DNA of 64,000 nt from Paenibacillus paridis (GTDB lineage Bacteria > Bacillota > Bacilli > Paenibacillales > Paenibacillaceae), in assembly GCF_006345825.1 (NCBI RefSeq), contig NZ_VCIX01000092.1:1240001-1304000 (forward strand), read 5' to 3'. The position numbers and the translations under genes are program-made. Under the pieces are notes generated by a model. That model did not search any database. It was not told the DNA's origin and worked only from the letters and a program-made list of their open reading frames with translations. Shown piece after piece: positions 24,962 through 33,366 of this stretch (its first letter is position 1; every line of letters begins with the position of its first letter).

Positions 24962-25672
24962 GTGGATTCACAGCAGCGCAATGATGGGCTGGACAACGGC
25001 AGCGACAATGATTCAAAAGATACGCAGAACCATGCAGACAATCAGCAATCTATACCTAACCGCGCAGCAGTCCACGCATCTGGCTCAGGAAAGCAAGGCG
25101 GAGCATACAAGGAAATCATAGAATGGATCAAAGCATTAGTCATTGCGGTCGTTCTTGTATTTCTCATTCGTCAATTTTTGTTTTCGCCATTCATCGTCGA
25201 TGGACCATCCATGCAGCCTAACTTTGAGACAGGCGAGCGTCTGATTGTTAACAAAATTTTATACACGATCCGTGAGCCGAAATTCGGCGAGGTCGTTGTT
25301 TTTGATGTCCCTGAGCAAGGCCGCAAGTTTATTAAGCGCGTCATTGGCGTGCCAGGCGACACCATAAGGCTTGAAGGCGATGATTTGTATATCAACGACA
25401 AAAAAATCGAAGAGCCTTATATTAAAGAAGCGATTGCAGAAGCTAATGCCAAAGGCGAGCTATACAATCAAAATGGGCCCAACTTTCCAAATCCCGAGGT
25501 TCCTGAAACTACGGTTCCCGAAGGTACGATTTTTGCGCTTGGAGACAACCGGGGCGACAGCACGGACAGCCGTGTGATCGGATTTGTCAAAGACAAAGAG
25601 GTTGTCGGTCGCGCCGATATTATATTCTGGCCGCTGAACAAGCTGGAGTTTATCAAGCACTGGACTAAATGA
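24962..25672 (+). CDS. lepB: Signal peptidase I
   Basis: This 236-residue type I signal peptidase is of the Gram-positive form with one N-terminal membrane anchor (about 57-76), which follows a 45-residue polar, Asn/Gln-rich tail. The catalytic dyad is Ser83 (DGPSMQP) and Lys125 (KFIKRVIGVPGD), and the GDNRGDSTDSR box is present. It removes signal peptides at the outer face of the membrane. GTG 24962 follows GAAGGCGAACAGA. rbgA starts 10 bases after the stop. Confidence 0.95.
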   Translation: MDSQQRNDGLDNGSDNDSKDTQNHADNQQSIPNRAAVHASGSGKQGGAYKEIIEWIKALVIAVVLVFLIRQFLFSPFIVDGPSMQPNFETGERLIVNKILYTIREPKFGEVVVFDVPEQGRKFIKRVIGVPGDTIRLEGDDLYINDKKIEEPYIKEAIAEANAKGELYNQNGPNFPNPEVPETTVPEGTIFALGDNRGDSTDSRVIGFVKDKEVVGRADIIFWPLNKLEFIKHWTK

Positions 25673-25681
25673 GGTGAGTAA

Positions 25682-26548
25682 ATGACCATTCAATGGTTTC
25701 CGGGTCATATGACCCGGGCGAAACGGCAAATACAGGACAAGCTCAAGCTCATCGATCTTGCCATCGAACTATTGGATGCTAGGGTTCCGCTTTCGAGCCG
25801 AAATCCGATGATTGAGGAAATTTTGAACGGAAAACCAAGGCTGATCGTGCTGAACAAATCCGATTTGGCCGATCCGAAGACGACGGAGCAGTGGATGGCG
25901 TATTTCCGTAACGAGGGTCACGAATCCATTGCAATTGATTCTTCGACGGGCACGCGCGTGAACGAGGTTCCACTCAAGGCAAAGCAAATATTGCATGAGA
26001 AGATTTCCCGTCAGATTGCCAAAGGCATTAATCCGCGAGCAATCCGCGGCCTTATTGTAGGCATTCCAAACGTAGGGAAGTCAACATTAATCAACAAGCT
26101 GGCAGGCCGTGCGATCGCTTTGACAGGTGACCGTCCAGGCGTAACGAAAGGCCAGCAATGGATTAAAGTAGGAACCGAGATGGAACTCTTGGATACACCA
26201 GGTATTTTGTGGCCAAAGTTCGAGGACGAGCTGGTCGGTTACCGTTTGGCAATGACCGGTGCAATCAGAGAGCAGATATTAAACGTGGATGACATTGCTT
26301 TTTTTGCGATGCGTGAGCTGATTGACCGCTACTGGCCGAATATGAAGGAACGTTACGAGCTCGAGACGCCTCCTAAGGACGTTACCGATTCCGACGAGAT
26401 TGTAAGAGTGATGGAGGATATCGGCCGTCGCAGGGGCTGTTTGCTGAGCGGGGGGCGTGTCGATCTGGAGAAGACGTCAGGCATTATTTTGCGTGATTTG
26501 CGCTCAGGCAAGCTTGGACGCATTACGCTGGAGGCACCGCCGTACTGA
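25682..26548 (+). CDS. rbgA: Ribosome biogenesis GTPase RbgA (YlqF)
   Basis: RbgA completes 50S assembly by promoting incorporation of late proteins such as L16. The 288 residues show the circularly permuted GTPase order: NKSD (58-61) comes before GIPNVGKS (126-133) and then DTPG (about 170). The N-terminal signature MTIQWFPGHMTRAKR is typical. Its place between lepB/rplS and rnhB is conserved in Bacillales. Confidence 0.97.
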   Translation: MTIQWFPGHMTRAKRQIQDKLKLIDLAIELLDARVPLSSRNPMIEEILNGKPRLIVLNKSDLADPKTTEQWMAYFRNEGHESIAIDSSTGTRVNEVPLKAKQILHEKISRQIAKGINPRAIRGLIVGIPNVGKSTLINKLAGRAIALTGDRPGVTKGQQWIKVGTEMELLDTPGILWPKFEDELVGYRLAMTGAIREQILNVDDIAFFAMRELIDRYWPNMKERYELETPPKDVTDSDEIVRVMEDIGRRRGCLLSGGRVDLEKTSGIILRDLRSGKLGRITLEAPPY

Positions 26549-26569
26549 TGTGAAATGGGGGAACGTAAC

Positions 26570-27196
26570 GTGCTGCAATATGAACAGTCGTTATGGAAAG
26601 AAGGATATCAAGCCATTGCCGGCGTGGATGAGGTTGGGCGAGGCTGTTTGTTTGGGGATGTAGTAGCTGCTGCGGTTATCTTGCCTCCGGGACTTGTGAT
26701 TGAGGGAGTCAATGATTCGAAGAAGCTTTCCGAGAAAAAGCGGGACCAGCTTTATGCGACTATTTTGCAGGAGTGCGTGGCTTGGTCGGCTGCCCGTGTG
26801 GACGCGAAAACCATTGATCGGATCAATATTAAGCAGGCTGCAAGATTAGCCATGAAGATTGCCGTGGAATCCTTGGAAATTCCTTCTGATTATTTGCTGA
26901 TTGATGCGGAGAAGGTAGATGTCGCTTTGCCTCAGCAATCCATTATCAAAGGCGATGCTACAAGCCAGTCCATTGCGGCGGCTTCTATTGTAGCCAAGGT
27001 TACGCGTGATCGTCTATGCGCGGCGGATTGGGAGGACGAATACCCTGCTTATGGCATTGCCATACACAAAGGGTATCCCACTAAGCTGCACAGAGAAAGA
27101 TTGCTTGAGCATGGTCCCAGTGTTTTGCATCGCCGATCGTTTTTGGGCAAAATTTTTACGGAGGAGCAGTTGCAGCTCTACCAGACTCCTACCTGA
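26570..27196 (+). CDS. rnhB: Ribonuclease HII
   Basis: RNase HII removes single ribonucleotides from DNA. The acidic active-site segments are present: AGVDEVGRG, NDSKKLS, LIDAEKV and DATSQSIAAASIVAKVTRDR. I prefer GTG 26570 (208 residues) because GGGGGA lies 7 bases upstream, whereas ATG 26555 would include that SD inside the gene. Eleven to twenty bases separate it from rbgA. A strong composite hairpin ends the unit. Confidence 0.95.
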   Translation: MLQYEQSLWKEGYQAIAGVDEVGRGCLFGDVVAAAVILPPGLVIEGVNDSKKLSEKKRDQLYATILQECVAWSAARVDAKTIDRINIKQAARLAMKIAVESLEIPSDYLLIDAEKVDVALPQQSIIKGDATSQSIAAASIVAKVTRDRLCAADWEDEYPAYGIAIHKGYPTKLHRERLLEHGPSVLHRRSFLGKIFTEEQLQLYQTPT

Positions 27197-27210
27197 GTGA
27201 GAAATAGATG

Positions 27211-27270
27211 AACGCTCGATTGATTGCGTGAGGCCAAGGAATGGCCTGGGCAATCAATCGAGCGTTTTTT
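27211..27270 (+). terminator. Composite terminator after rnhB
   Basis: A perfect 17-bp stem (27211-27227 with 27250-27266) encloses a second nested hairpin (AGGCCA/TGGCCT), and TTTTTT follows. It is the longest perfect stem seen in the window. Confidence 0.92.
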
Positions 27271-27310
27271 ATGCATATATATGACTTTAAATAGTAGCGT
27301 TCAAACTCAT

Positions 27311-27520
27311 GGAATGTTGGATATTCTGTCCATACCGAGGACAGCGAAGCATTTCCTTCTTAAGGTTACACTTTTTAGCTCAAGTGGCTTCATGCTCGGC
27401 TCTGGTCAGCCGATATAAGGAATATAGGTTTAACGGAGCCGAGGGTGAAGCGGCTATCGCCGTCCACTGGCGGCGCAGGACTTCTCTTTTCGGGAGATAT
27501 AGAGAAAGGAAGGCACAAGG
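27311..27520 (+). ncRNA. Probable structured RNA of unknown class upstream of ylqG
   Basis: No gene is convincing between the rnhB terminator and ylqG. Four separate helices can be drawn by eye: CTGTCC/GGACAG (27326-27331, 27339-27344); CTCGGCTC/GAGCCGAG (27395-27402, 27436-27443); GCCG-CC/GG-CGGC with one bulged T (27459-27474); and TTCTCT/AGAGAA (27482-27487, 27501-27506). This density is higher than in other gaps here. It does not match the T-box, cobalamin, SAM, lysine, c-di-GMP or c-di-AMP motifs I know. It might be a leader of ylqG, an independent RNA, or a repeat. Confidence 0.35.
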
Positions 27521-27618
27521 GTACTTTCCTCTATTTGAACAAAAGTAACTAGTAAACGGATATGCGCTTGAGCTAAAGCTCGAAGATCGGCGCTCAGCAG
27601 CGGAGGCGGATAGAACAG

Positions 27619-29460
27619 ATGAATATTAGTCAAATGATGCGAAGCTTCCTAGGCGAGGCGTCTAGTACGGATACTCGGGCTATGGAGCTTAAATCAGGTC
27701 AAGTCGTGCGTGGTGTAGTACTGCAGGTAATGGAAAATAATGAGGCACTCGTCCAGATCAACGGTGTTCAGGTGCGTGCGAAGCTGGAGCAGCCGATGCA
27801 GGTTGGCCAGTCCGCAATACTGCAGGTACAGCCGCAATCCAACGGTGCGCTCGTGGTACTTAAGCCAGTCGATCCAGGTCAGGTAGGATTACCGGACGAC
27901 TCGTTCAAGGAGTGGGCCAAGCAGCTTGCGCTGCCTGAACAGAAATGGGCGGTTGAAATCGTGAAGGATTTACGCAAGGAAGGCGCGATATTAAATCGCG
28001 AGGTATCACAAGCATTTCAACAAGCCGCTGCTGCCATGCCGGCCGGGAGCGATGTGGAAGAGTGGATGAGAGCGGCAGCTGCGACGTACAAAAGAGGCTT
28101 GCCCATGACGGGCGGTACGGTTAGCGCGATGCAGCAGGTCATGTTTGGGCGCAGTGCCCACGAGTTGATCGGGACGCTGCAGCAGCAGTTGACATCACTG
28201 ATTAGTTCAGTTGACCAAGACGGCGCTGTACCAGAAGCGACGAAGTCATTGCCTCAAGCTGCTGCGCGAGTGCAAGTGTTACTGGCAGAAGGCATGGAGC
28301 TGCTGCGCATTGCGGCTTCGGATGCTGATAATGCGAATGCAGAGAAAGCAGGAAGCAAGGAGGCTTCCGCTGTTAAAGTTCAACTGGTTCCGCCTACGCC
28401 GACGGTGAAAGCAGAGATTGTGCCTGGCAGCGCAGCCAATGCGCCTGCTGTGGAAGACGGGGCAGATGGGCAAACCATACAACAATCGGCTAAAACGGCA
28501 GCAAGCCAGCCCAATTGGCTAGGTCAAATGATGAAATGGATGGGCGTGGATCATGAACTGCAGCTAGCAAAAGCTTTTATAGGCGAAGCTGCACCTACTA
28601 CGCCCGTTAGCACAGCTACAAATATTCAGGCAGCAGAAGCTGCGCCGAAGCCTGCTTCAGCAGCACAGGGGCAGGCTCTGCCGCAGCAGGCTAATTCAAG
28701 CATTGTGGAAGTGCCGGGGAAGGAGCCCCAGCAAGCGCCTGGGTTCACGCAAAGCAAGCCGGTGGAGAAGGATGACCATCAGCAGCTCTTACGTCACAAT
28801 GATCAAAGGGCTGGAATAGAAAGGGTTGCCGCTGCTGTCATTTCTATGGTAGCAGATGATATTCGACTGGGCGATCCCGCTCTACCTTCACAACCAGCAG
28901 AATCGCTTAAGAGCGCTTTGCTTTCCCTAATCTCATCCGATCAGACACCAACGGCAATGAAGGAAACCGCACAGCAGCTTGTACAGCACATAACAGGACA
29001 GCAGCTGCTGTTGACGCCAGAGAGGAACAGCTCGGTGCTCACGCATGTCACGATGTTTATTCCGATTAACAGTCCTGACGGTCAGCAAACAGCCTCCGTC
29101 CATATTCAGACGAGACGCGGGCGCAAGGGAGAGCTGGATTCCTCTAATTGCAGACTTTTGTTTAATTTATCAATGAGCACGCTAGGCGATACGATGGTGG
29201 ATGTTAATGTCATGGACAAGATTGTTAGCTTAAACCTATGGAACGACCATCCTGCCATTTCCATGCTTGCGGAAACCTCGCGTTCGGAAATTACCAGCAG
29301 TTTGGAGAAGGCAGGTTATCAACTGCTATCCCTGCGAACTACGCCGCTTCCAAAGGCCGGGGAGCAAGCATTGAGCGAAGCAGCTGCAAAAAGCAAGCCA
29401 TTGCCTGAAATGTCAGCTTTTACGTCGAATCGCTACAAAGGGGTCGATTACCGAATATGA
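27619..29460 (+). CDS. ylqG: YlqG-like protein with FliK-like C-terminal domain
   Basis: The 613-residue protein has no signal peptide. An N-terminal globular region is followed by a low-complexity Ala/Gln/Pro-rich middle (about 240-400). The C-terminal domain (about 480-600, from LTHVTMFIPINSPDG through GDTMVDVNVMD) resembles the Flg_hook fold of FliK. FliK measures the hook and tells FlhB to switch export substrates. The stop overlaps the start of ylqH, which resembles the FlhB C-terminal fragment, so the two probably act together. The function is not established; B. subtilis ylqG holds the same place. Start ATG 27619 follows AGCGGAGGCGGA. Confidence 0.7.
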   Translation: MNISQMMRSFLGEASSTDTRAMELKSGQVVRGVVLQVMENNEALVQINGVQVRAKLEQPMQVGQSAILQVQPQSNGALVVLKPVDPGQVGLPDDSFKEWAKQLALPEQKWAVEIVKDLRKEGAILNREVSQAFQQAAAAMPAGSDVEEWMRAAAATYKRGLPMTGGTVSAMQQVMFGRSAHELIGTLQQQLTSLISSVDQDGAVPEATKSLPQAAARVQVLLAEGMELLRIAASDADNANAEKAGSKEASAVKVQLVPPTPTVKAEIVPGSAANAPAVEDGADGQTIQQSAKTAASQPNWLGQMMKWMGVDHELQLAKAFIGEAAPTTPVSTATNIQAAEAAPKPASAAQGQALPQQANSSIVEVPGKEPQQAPGFTQSKPVEKDDHQQLLRHNDQRAGIERVAAAVISMVADDIRLGDPALPSQPAESLKSALLSLISSDQTPTAMKETAQQLVQHITGQQLLLTPERNSSVLTHVTMFIPINSPDGQQTASVHIQTRRGRKGELDSSNCRLLFNLSMSTLGDTMVDVNVMDKIVSLNLWNDHPAISMLAETSRSEITSSLEKAGYQLLSLRTTPLPKAGEQALSEAAAKSKPLPEMSAFTSNRYKGVDYRI

Positions 29461-29765
29461 GCAATGAGCAGGCGGATTACCCGCCGCAATCCAAAATAAA
29501 AAAAGCAGTTGCTTTAAAATACGAACCAGGTGAGCGAACCGCGCCGGTCATGGTAGCCAAGGGAAAGGGGCAAATGGCTGAGCTTATCCTTGAAAGGGCG
29601 AAAGAGAACGGTATTCCTGTCCAAGAGGACTCTTCGCTTGTTGAAGTACTTTCCAAGCTGGACATTGATCAAGAAATACCGCCTGAGCTGTACACGCTTG
29701 TCGCCGAAATATTAAGTTTCGTATATCGCTCCGATCGGAAAGCGAGGGAACTTCGAGATGCATGA
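29457..29765 (+). CDS. ylqH: FlhB C-terminal-domain-like protein (YlqH/FlhX type)
   Basis: The 102-residue soluble protein aligns by eye with the end of the window's own FlhB: AVALKYEPGERTAPVMVAKG against AIALKYDATKMEAPKIIAKG, and IPPELYTLVAEILSFVYR against IPPDLFQAVAEVLAYVYK. The match begins right after FlhB's NPTH self-cleavage site, so this protein looks like a stand-alone version of the cleaved fragment. The NPTH motif and all membrane segments are absent. Its start overlaps the ylqG stop by four bases. Family members such as Helicobacter FlhX can partly replace the FlhB fragment. Confidence 0.85.
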   Translation: MSNEQADYPPQSKIKKAVALKYEPGERTAPVMVAKGKGQMAELILERAKENGIPVQEDSSLVEVLSKLDIDQEIPPELYTLVAEILSFVYRSDRKARELRDA

Positions 29766-30171
29766 GGAGGATGGAACTCTTCGCGCTCCAGCGGTACCAA
29801 AGAAATTGGATGCCAGGAAGCAAACAGGCAGACTTGGAGAAGAAGCTGCGTGTCAGTATTTGGCAAATGCCGGTTATGCGGTCGTTACGTGCAATTGGCG
29901 GTGTCGGAGCGGCGAGATTGATATTATAGCGGAGTGCGACGGTAGATTGGTATTCGTAGAGGTTCGTACAAGAAGGGCGGGCGGGAGATTCGGGACAGCT
30001 GCAGAGTCCGTTGATCGACGTAAGCAGCAGAAAGTAAGAGATATCGCTCAAGTCTATCTGCGAAGTGTACATCGCCAAAATGCTTTAATCAGGTTCGATG
30101 TCATTGCCATAATGATTGATCGAACAGATGAAACCGTCATCGAATATAAGCATTATGAGGGTGCATTTTAA
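29758..30171 (+). CDS. yraN: YraN/UPF0102 endonuclease-like protein
   Basis: The 137-residue PD-(D/E)XK-fold protein has the UPF0102 signature: TGRLGEEAACQYLANAGY, then GEIDIIAE (Asp55) and VFVEVR (Glu68). The usual catalytic lysine of the ExK triplet is arginine (Arg70) here, so nuclease activity is uncertain. Its job is unknown; in many genomes it neighbours rnhB or comM, as here. It overlaps the end of ylqH by 8 bases and is convergent with comM across a shared terminator. Confidence 0.85.
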   Translation: MHEEDGTLRAPAVPKKLDARKQTGRLGEEAACQYLANAGYAVVTCNWRCRSGEIDIIAECDGRLVFVEVRTRRAGGRFGTAAESVDRRKQQKVRDIAQVYLRSVHRQNALIRFDVIAIMIDRTDETVIEYKHYEGAF

Positions 30172-30186
30172 AAAAACCTATAAAAG

Positions 30187-30226
30187 AAGGCTTTCTTTGG
30201 GGCGGGGTACCTGCAAAGAAAGCCTT
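30187..30226. terminator. Bidirectional terminator between yraN and comM
   Basis: AAGGCTTTCTTT (30187-30198) pairs perfectly with AAAGAAAGCCTT (30215-30226), with A-rich and T-rich flanks on each side, so it can end both convergent transcripts. Confidence 0.85.
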
Positions 30227-30230
30227 TTCG

Positions 30231-31796
30231 TTATACCATTAGGGTATTGATGCCGCGATATTGAATGGCTTCAGCGATATGGGCGGGTTTCACATCATCG
30301 CTTGCTTCCAGATCGGCAATCGTTCGCGCAAGCTTAAGCATTCGGTCATAAGCGCGCATGCTGATTCCAAGTGCCTCAAAAGCATTTTCGAGCAGTTCTG
30401 CACCTTCAGTCGTCAAATGTACGAAGTGGCGAAGTGCAGCACCTGTTAGGTTCCTTGATATCGAGAGGCCCTGCTTGGCATGACGCGCTTGCTGAAAGGC
30501 TCTCGCTTCGAGCACCAGTTGTCTCATTTGGGCCGAGTTAAGTGAAATGCCGTCTGTTGGTTGCTCCAATGAGATTGGTCGAGGCACCTCAAGCTGAAGA
30601 TCGATGCGGTCCAGCAGCGGACCTGATATTTTGGAGCGATAGCGGCTGATGCTCGCCGCGCTGCATGTACAGCGTTTGTCACCATATTCATGGCCGTAAT
30701 AGCCGCAGGGACAGGGATTGAAGGAAGCGGCTAACATGATGCTGGCCGGAAACTGGAAAACTGCCTTGGATCGGGAAATCGTAACGATACCATCCTCAAG
30801 CGGCTGGCGAAGGACCTCAAGCACTTGCCGCGGAAATTCGGGGAGCTCATCAAGGAAAAGCAGTCCGCGATGGGCAAGCGTGACTTCTCCTGGTTTAGGA
30901 ATAGATCCTCCTCCGATCAAGCCGCCGGCAGAGATGGTATGATGAGGCGCACGGAACGGCGGCCTAGTCATTAGTCCTTGCGAGTTGCTTAGAAGCTTTC
31001 CTGCTACACTGTAAATTTTAGTTACTTCAAGCGCCTCTTGTTCATTTAATTGAGGCAATATGCCAGGAAGCCGGCGAATCATCATCGTCTTGCCGGTGCC
31101 CGGGGGACCGCTTAACAAAATATTATGGTTGCCGGCAGCGGCGATCAGCATGGCTCTCTTGGCCTGGTGCTGGCCGATGACGTCTCCATAGTCTCCGTTT
31201 TCGTCGTCATTATCGACAAATAAGCTGCTTATTTGCTTGGCAGAAGAAACGGATTGCCGGTCAACCCGGATATGATCCCAGCCGGTTAGTTTTTTCTTGT
31301 GCAAGTCCAGCTCGTTAAGATGATTTAACGTAAACAGTTCCATTTCGGATATCCAAATGGCCTCTTTTACGTTGTCAGCAGGCAGCAAAACACGCGTAAA
31401 ACCTTGTTTTTTGGCTTGTTCAAGCATTGCGAGAACGCCGGGAACAGGGCGCACATTTCCATTTAACGATAGTTCTCCGAGAAGAAGCGTGTTCTCAAAG
31501 AGGAGCGGATGAATTTGGCCGCTGGCCGTCAGTATGCCAGCAGCGATGGCAAGATCAAAGGATGTGCCCTCCTTACGTAGATCAGCAGGCGCAAGATTTA
31601 CGGTAATTCGGTCCATAGGAAACGTAAAACCGCTGTTTTTCAGGGCAGCTCGGACCCGCTCCACCGATTCTCGAACAGCAGGATCTGGTAATCCAACGAT
31701 GCTCACTTGGGGAAGGCCGCTCGAAATATCAACCTCCACCGAAATTCCTTTGCCGTCCACGCCATAGACACTTGCGCTGTGTATCAAACTAAACAT
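30231..31796 (-). CDS. comM: YifB/ComM family Mg-chelatase-like AAA+ ATPase
   Basis: ComM-type ATPases are hexameric branch-migration helicases that aid recombination of incoming DNA in transformable bacteria. The 521-residue protein has the Lon-like N-terminal domain (VEVDISSGLPQVSIVGLPD), Walker A GPPGTGKT (230-237), Walker B LLFLDELPEF and a Cys-rich insert (CPCGYYGH, then CTC). The start MFSLIHSASVYG fits the family. The frame runs on to 32030 but would cover the promoter. dprA, another transformation protein, lies nearby on the other strand. Confidence 0.92.
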   Translation of the reverse strand: MFSLIHSASVYGVDGKGISVEVDISSGLPQVSIVGLPDPAVRESVERVRAALKNSGFTFPMDRITVNLAPADLRKEGTSFDLAIAAGILTASGQIHPLLFENTLLLGELSLNGNVRPVPGVLAMLEQAKKQGFTRVLLPADNVKEAIWISEMELFTLNHLNELDLHKKKLTGWDHIRVDRQSVSSAKQISSLFVDNDDENGDYGDVIGQHQAKRAMLIAAAGNHNILLSGPPGTGKTMMIRRLPGILPQLNEQEALEVTKIYSVAGKLLSNSQGLMTRPPFRAPHHTISAGGLIGGGSIPKPGEVTLAHRGLLFLDELPEFPRQVLEVLRQPLEDGIVTISRSKAVFQFPASIMLAASFNPCPCGYYGHEYGDKRCTCSAASISRYRSKISGPLLDRIDLQLEVPRPISLEQPTDGISLNSAQMRQLVLEARAFQQARHAKQGLSISRNLTGAALRHFVHLTTEGAELLENAFEALGISMRAYDRMLKLARTIADLEASDDVKPAHIAEAIQYRGINTLMV

Positions 31797-31802
31797 GACA
31801 AA

Positions 31803-31835
31803 AAGCACCCCCATGGTTTGTGAATGAAGGTGCTT
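31803..31835 (-). promoter_or_regulatory. Leader hairpin covering the comM ribosome-binding site
   Basis: On the minus strand AAGCACC pairs with GGTGCTT over a 19-base loop and is followed by TTTGTC and the ATG. The shape is that of a small terminator, and its 3' arm overlaps the GGGGGTG that would be the SD. It may tune comM translation or end upstream transcripts. Confidence 0.4.
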
Positions 31836-31871
31836 CCTTACAATTCCGCTCATATGTATCATTTTGCCAAT

Positions 31872-31901
31872 ATCATAAGTGAGATTTCTTCTCTTTGTCA
31901 A
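31872..31901 (-). promoter_or_regulatory. SigA-type promoter for comM
   Basis: Read on the minus strand, TTGACA (31901-31896) and TATGAT (31877-31872) are separated by 18 bases. The -35 is perfect and the -10 has five of six consensus positions. Confidence 0.7.
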
Positions 31902-32145
31902 CGGAAAATTAAACGGGGTATAGAAATGGACTTTGGGCATACTAGATGGCGTAGTTCTGAACAGGGTAAAATAGAAGGTGTTTCCCCGCTTTTTTGCTTT
32001 GATCTCAATTTGAGATGAAACCCATATCAAAAAAGCCGTATTAATTATGTATGAAAATAAGGTAACGGATGTCGAAAGGTGCTACAATAATAGAGGTTTG
32101 TGTACATATGACTGATTTCAGTCTGTGAAATGGAGGATTTCAACA

Positions 32146-33306
32146 ATGAATATCCATGAATATCAAGGGAAAGCGGTCCTTAAACAGTATGGTGTCGTCG
32201 TACCTGAAGGTAAAGTAGCCTTCACTGTAGACGAAGCTGTTGAAGCGGCTAAAGTGCTCGGAACAAAGGTTGTTGTCGTGAAAGCACAAATTCACGCTGG
32301 CGGCCGTGGTAAAGCGGGCGGAGTTAAAGTAGCAAAAAATCTTGATGAAGTGCGCGCTTATGCTAGTGAGATTCTAGGTAAAGTGCTTGTTACGCATCAA
32401 ACAGGTCCAGAAGGCAAGGAAGTCAAACGACTTCTGATCGAAGAGGGCTGTGACATTAAGAAAGAATATTATATCGGCGTAGTATTAGACCGTGGTACGG
32501 GTCGCGTCGTTATGATGGCTTCGGAAGAGGGCGGCACTGAGATTGAAGAAGTTGCTGAACACTCCCCGGAGAAAATCATTAAGGAGATCGTTGATCCTGC
32601 TGTTGGCTTGCAAGCGTTCCAAGCGCGCAAACTAGCATATGCAATCAACATTCCTAATGAGCTTGTTAACAAAGCAGTTAAGTTCATGATTTCTCTTTAC
32701 ACCGCTTTTGTTGAGAAAGATGCTTCCATTGCAGAAATAAATCCGCTTGTTGTAACTGGCGACGGACAAGTTATTGCTCTTGATGCTAAATTGAACTTCG
32801 ACTCAAACGCTCTTTATCGTCACAAAGATATCGTTGAGCTTCGCGATTTGGAAGAAGAAGACGCGAAAGAAATTGAAGCGTCCAAATACGACCTTAGCTA
32901 CATCGCTCTTGACGGCAACATTGGTTGCTTGGTCAACGGTGCAGGCCTAGCGATGGCAACAATGGATATTATCAAATATTACGGCGGCGACCCTGCCAAC
33001 TTCCTAGACGTAGGGGGCGGTGCTACAGCTGAGAAGGTAACAGAAGCGTTCAAAATCATTTTGTCTGATGAAAAAGTTAAAGGTATTTTCGTTAACATTT
33101 TCGGCGGCATTATGCGTTGTGACGTAATTGCAAATGGCGTTGTCGAAGCAGCGAAGCAAGTCGGTCTTGACCGTCCGCTCGTTGTTCGTTTAGAAGGTAC
33201 TAACGTAGACCTCGGCAAAACTATTTTGAAAGAATCGGGATTGAACATCGTGGCTGCGGATTCCATGGCGGACGGCGCGCAGAAGATTGTCGCTCTCGTG
33301 AAATAA
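32146..33306 (+). CDS. sucC: Succinyl-CoA synthetase (ADP-forming), beta subunit
   Basis: SucC is the ATP-grasp beta subunit that binds nucleotide and, with SucD, interconverts succinyl-CoA and succinate in the citric-acid cycle. The 386 residues open with the conserved MNIHEYQGKAVLKQYGV and include KAQIHAGGRGKAGGVK and GGIMRCD. ATG 32146 follows GGAGGATTT. sucD is 60 bases downstream. The pair sits between ylqH/yraN and dprA as in B. subtilis. Confidence 0.98.
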   Translation: MNIHEYQGKAVLKQYGVVVPEGKVAFTVDEAVEAAKVLGTKVVVVKAQIHAGGRGKAGGVKVAKNLDEVRAYASEILGKVLVTHQTGPEGKEVKRLLIEEGCDIKKEYYIGVVLDRGTGRVVMMASEEGGTEIEEVAEHSPEKIIKEIVDPAVGLQAFQARKLAYAINIPNELVNKAVKFMISLYTAFVEKDASIAEINPLVVTGDGQVIALDAKLNFDSNALYRHKDIVELRDLEEEDAKEIEASKYDLSYIALDGNIGCLVNGAGLAMATMDIIKYYGGDPANFLDVGGGATAEKVTEAFKIILSDEKVKGIFVNIFGGIMRCDVIANGVVEAAKQVGLDRPLVVRLEGTNVDLGKTILKESGLNIVAADSMADGAQKIVALVK

Positions 33307-33366
33307 GATAACTTGCTGTGTGGCTGCATGCCGCATACGAATTCATTCAGGGGATGTGAGTTAAGA

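Larger units (their letters stand above)
31797..32145. other. Divergent intergenic region, comM/sucC
   Basis: The region holds the comM leader and promoter on the minus strand and the sucC leader on the plus strand. A TACAAT box (32083-32088) may be the sucC -10, but no good -35 is found 16-18 bases before it. I see no gene. Confidence 0.6.

Noticed and set aside
27361..27530. Known riboswitch (cobalamin, lysine, c-di-AMP or c-di-GMP type) before ylqG
   Set aside because: Diagnostic core motifs of these classes are absent on both strands by eye; only an unnamed structure is supported.
27309..27548. A 79-residue plus-strand frame in the gap before ylqG
   Set aside because: No SD, unusual composition and overlap with several helices; structured RNA or non-coding sequence fits better.
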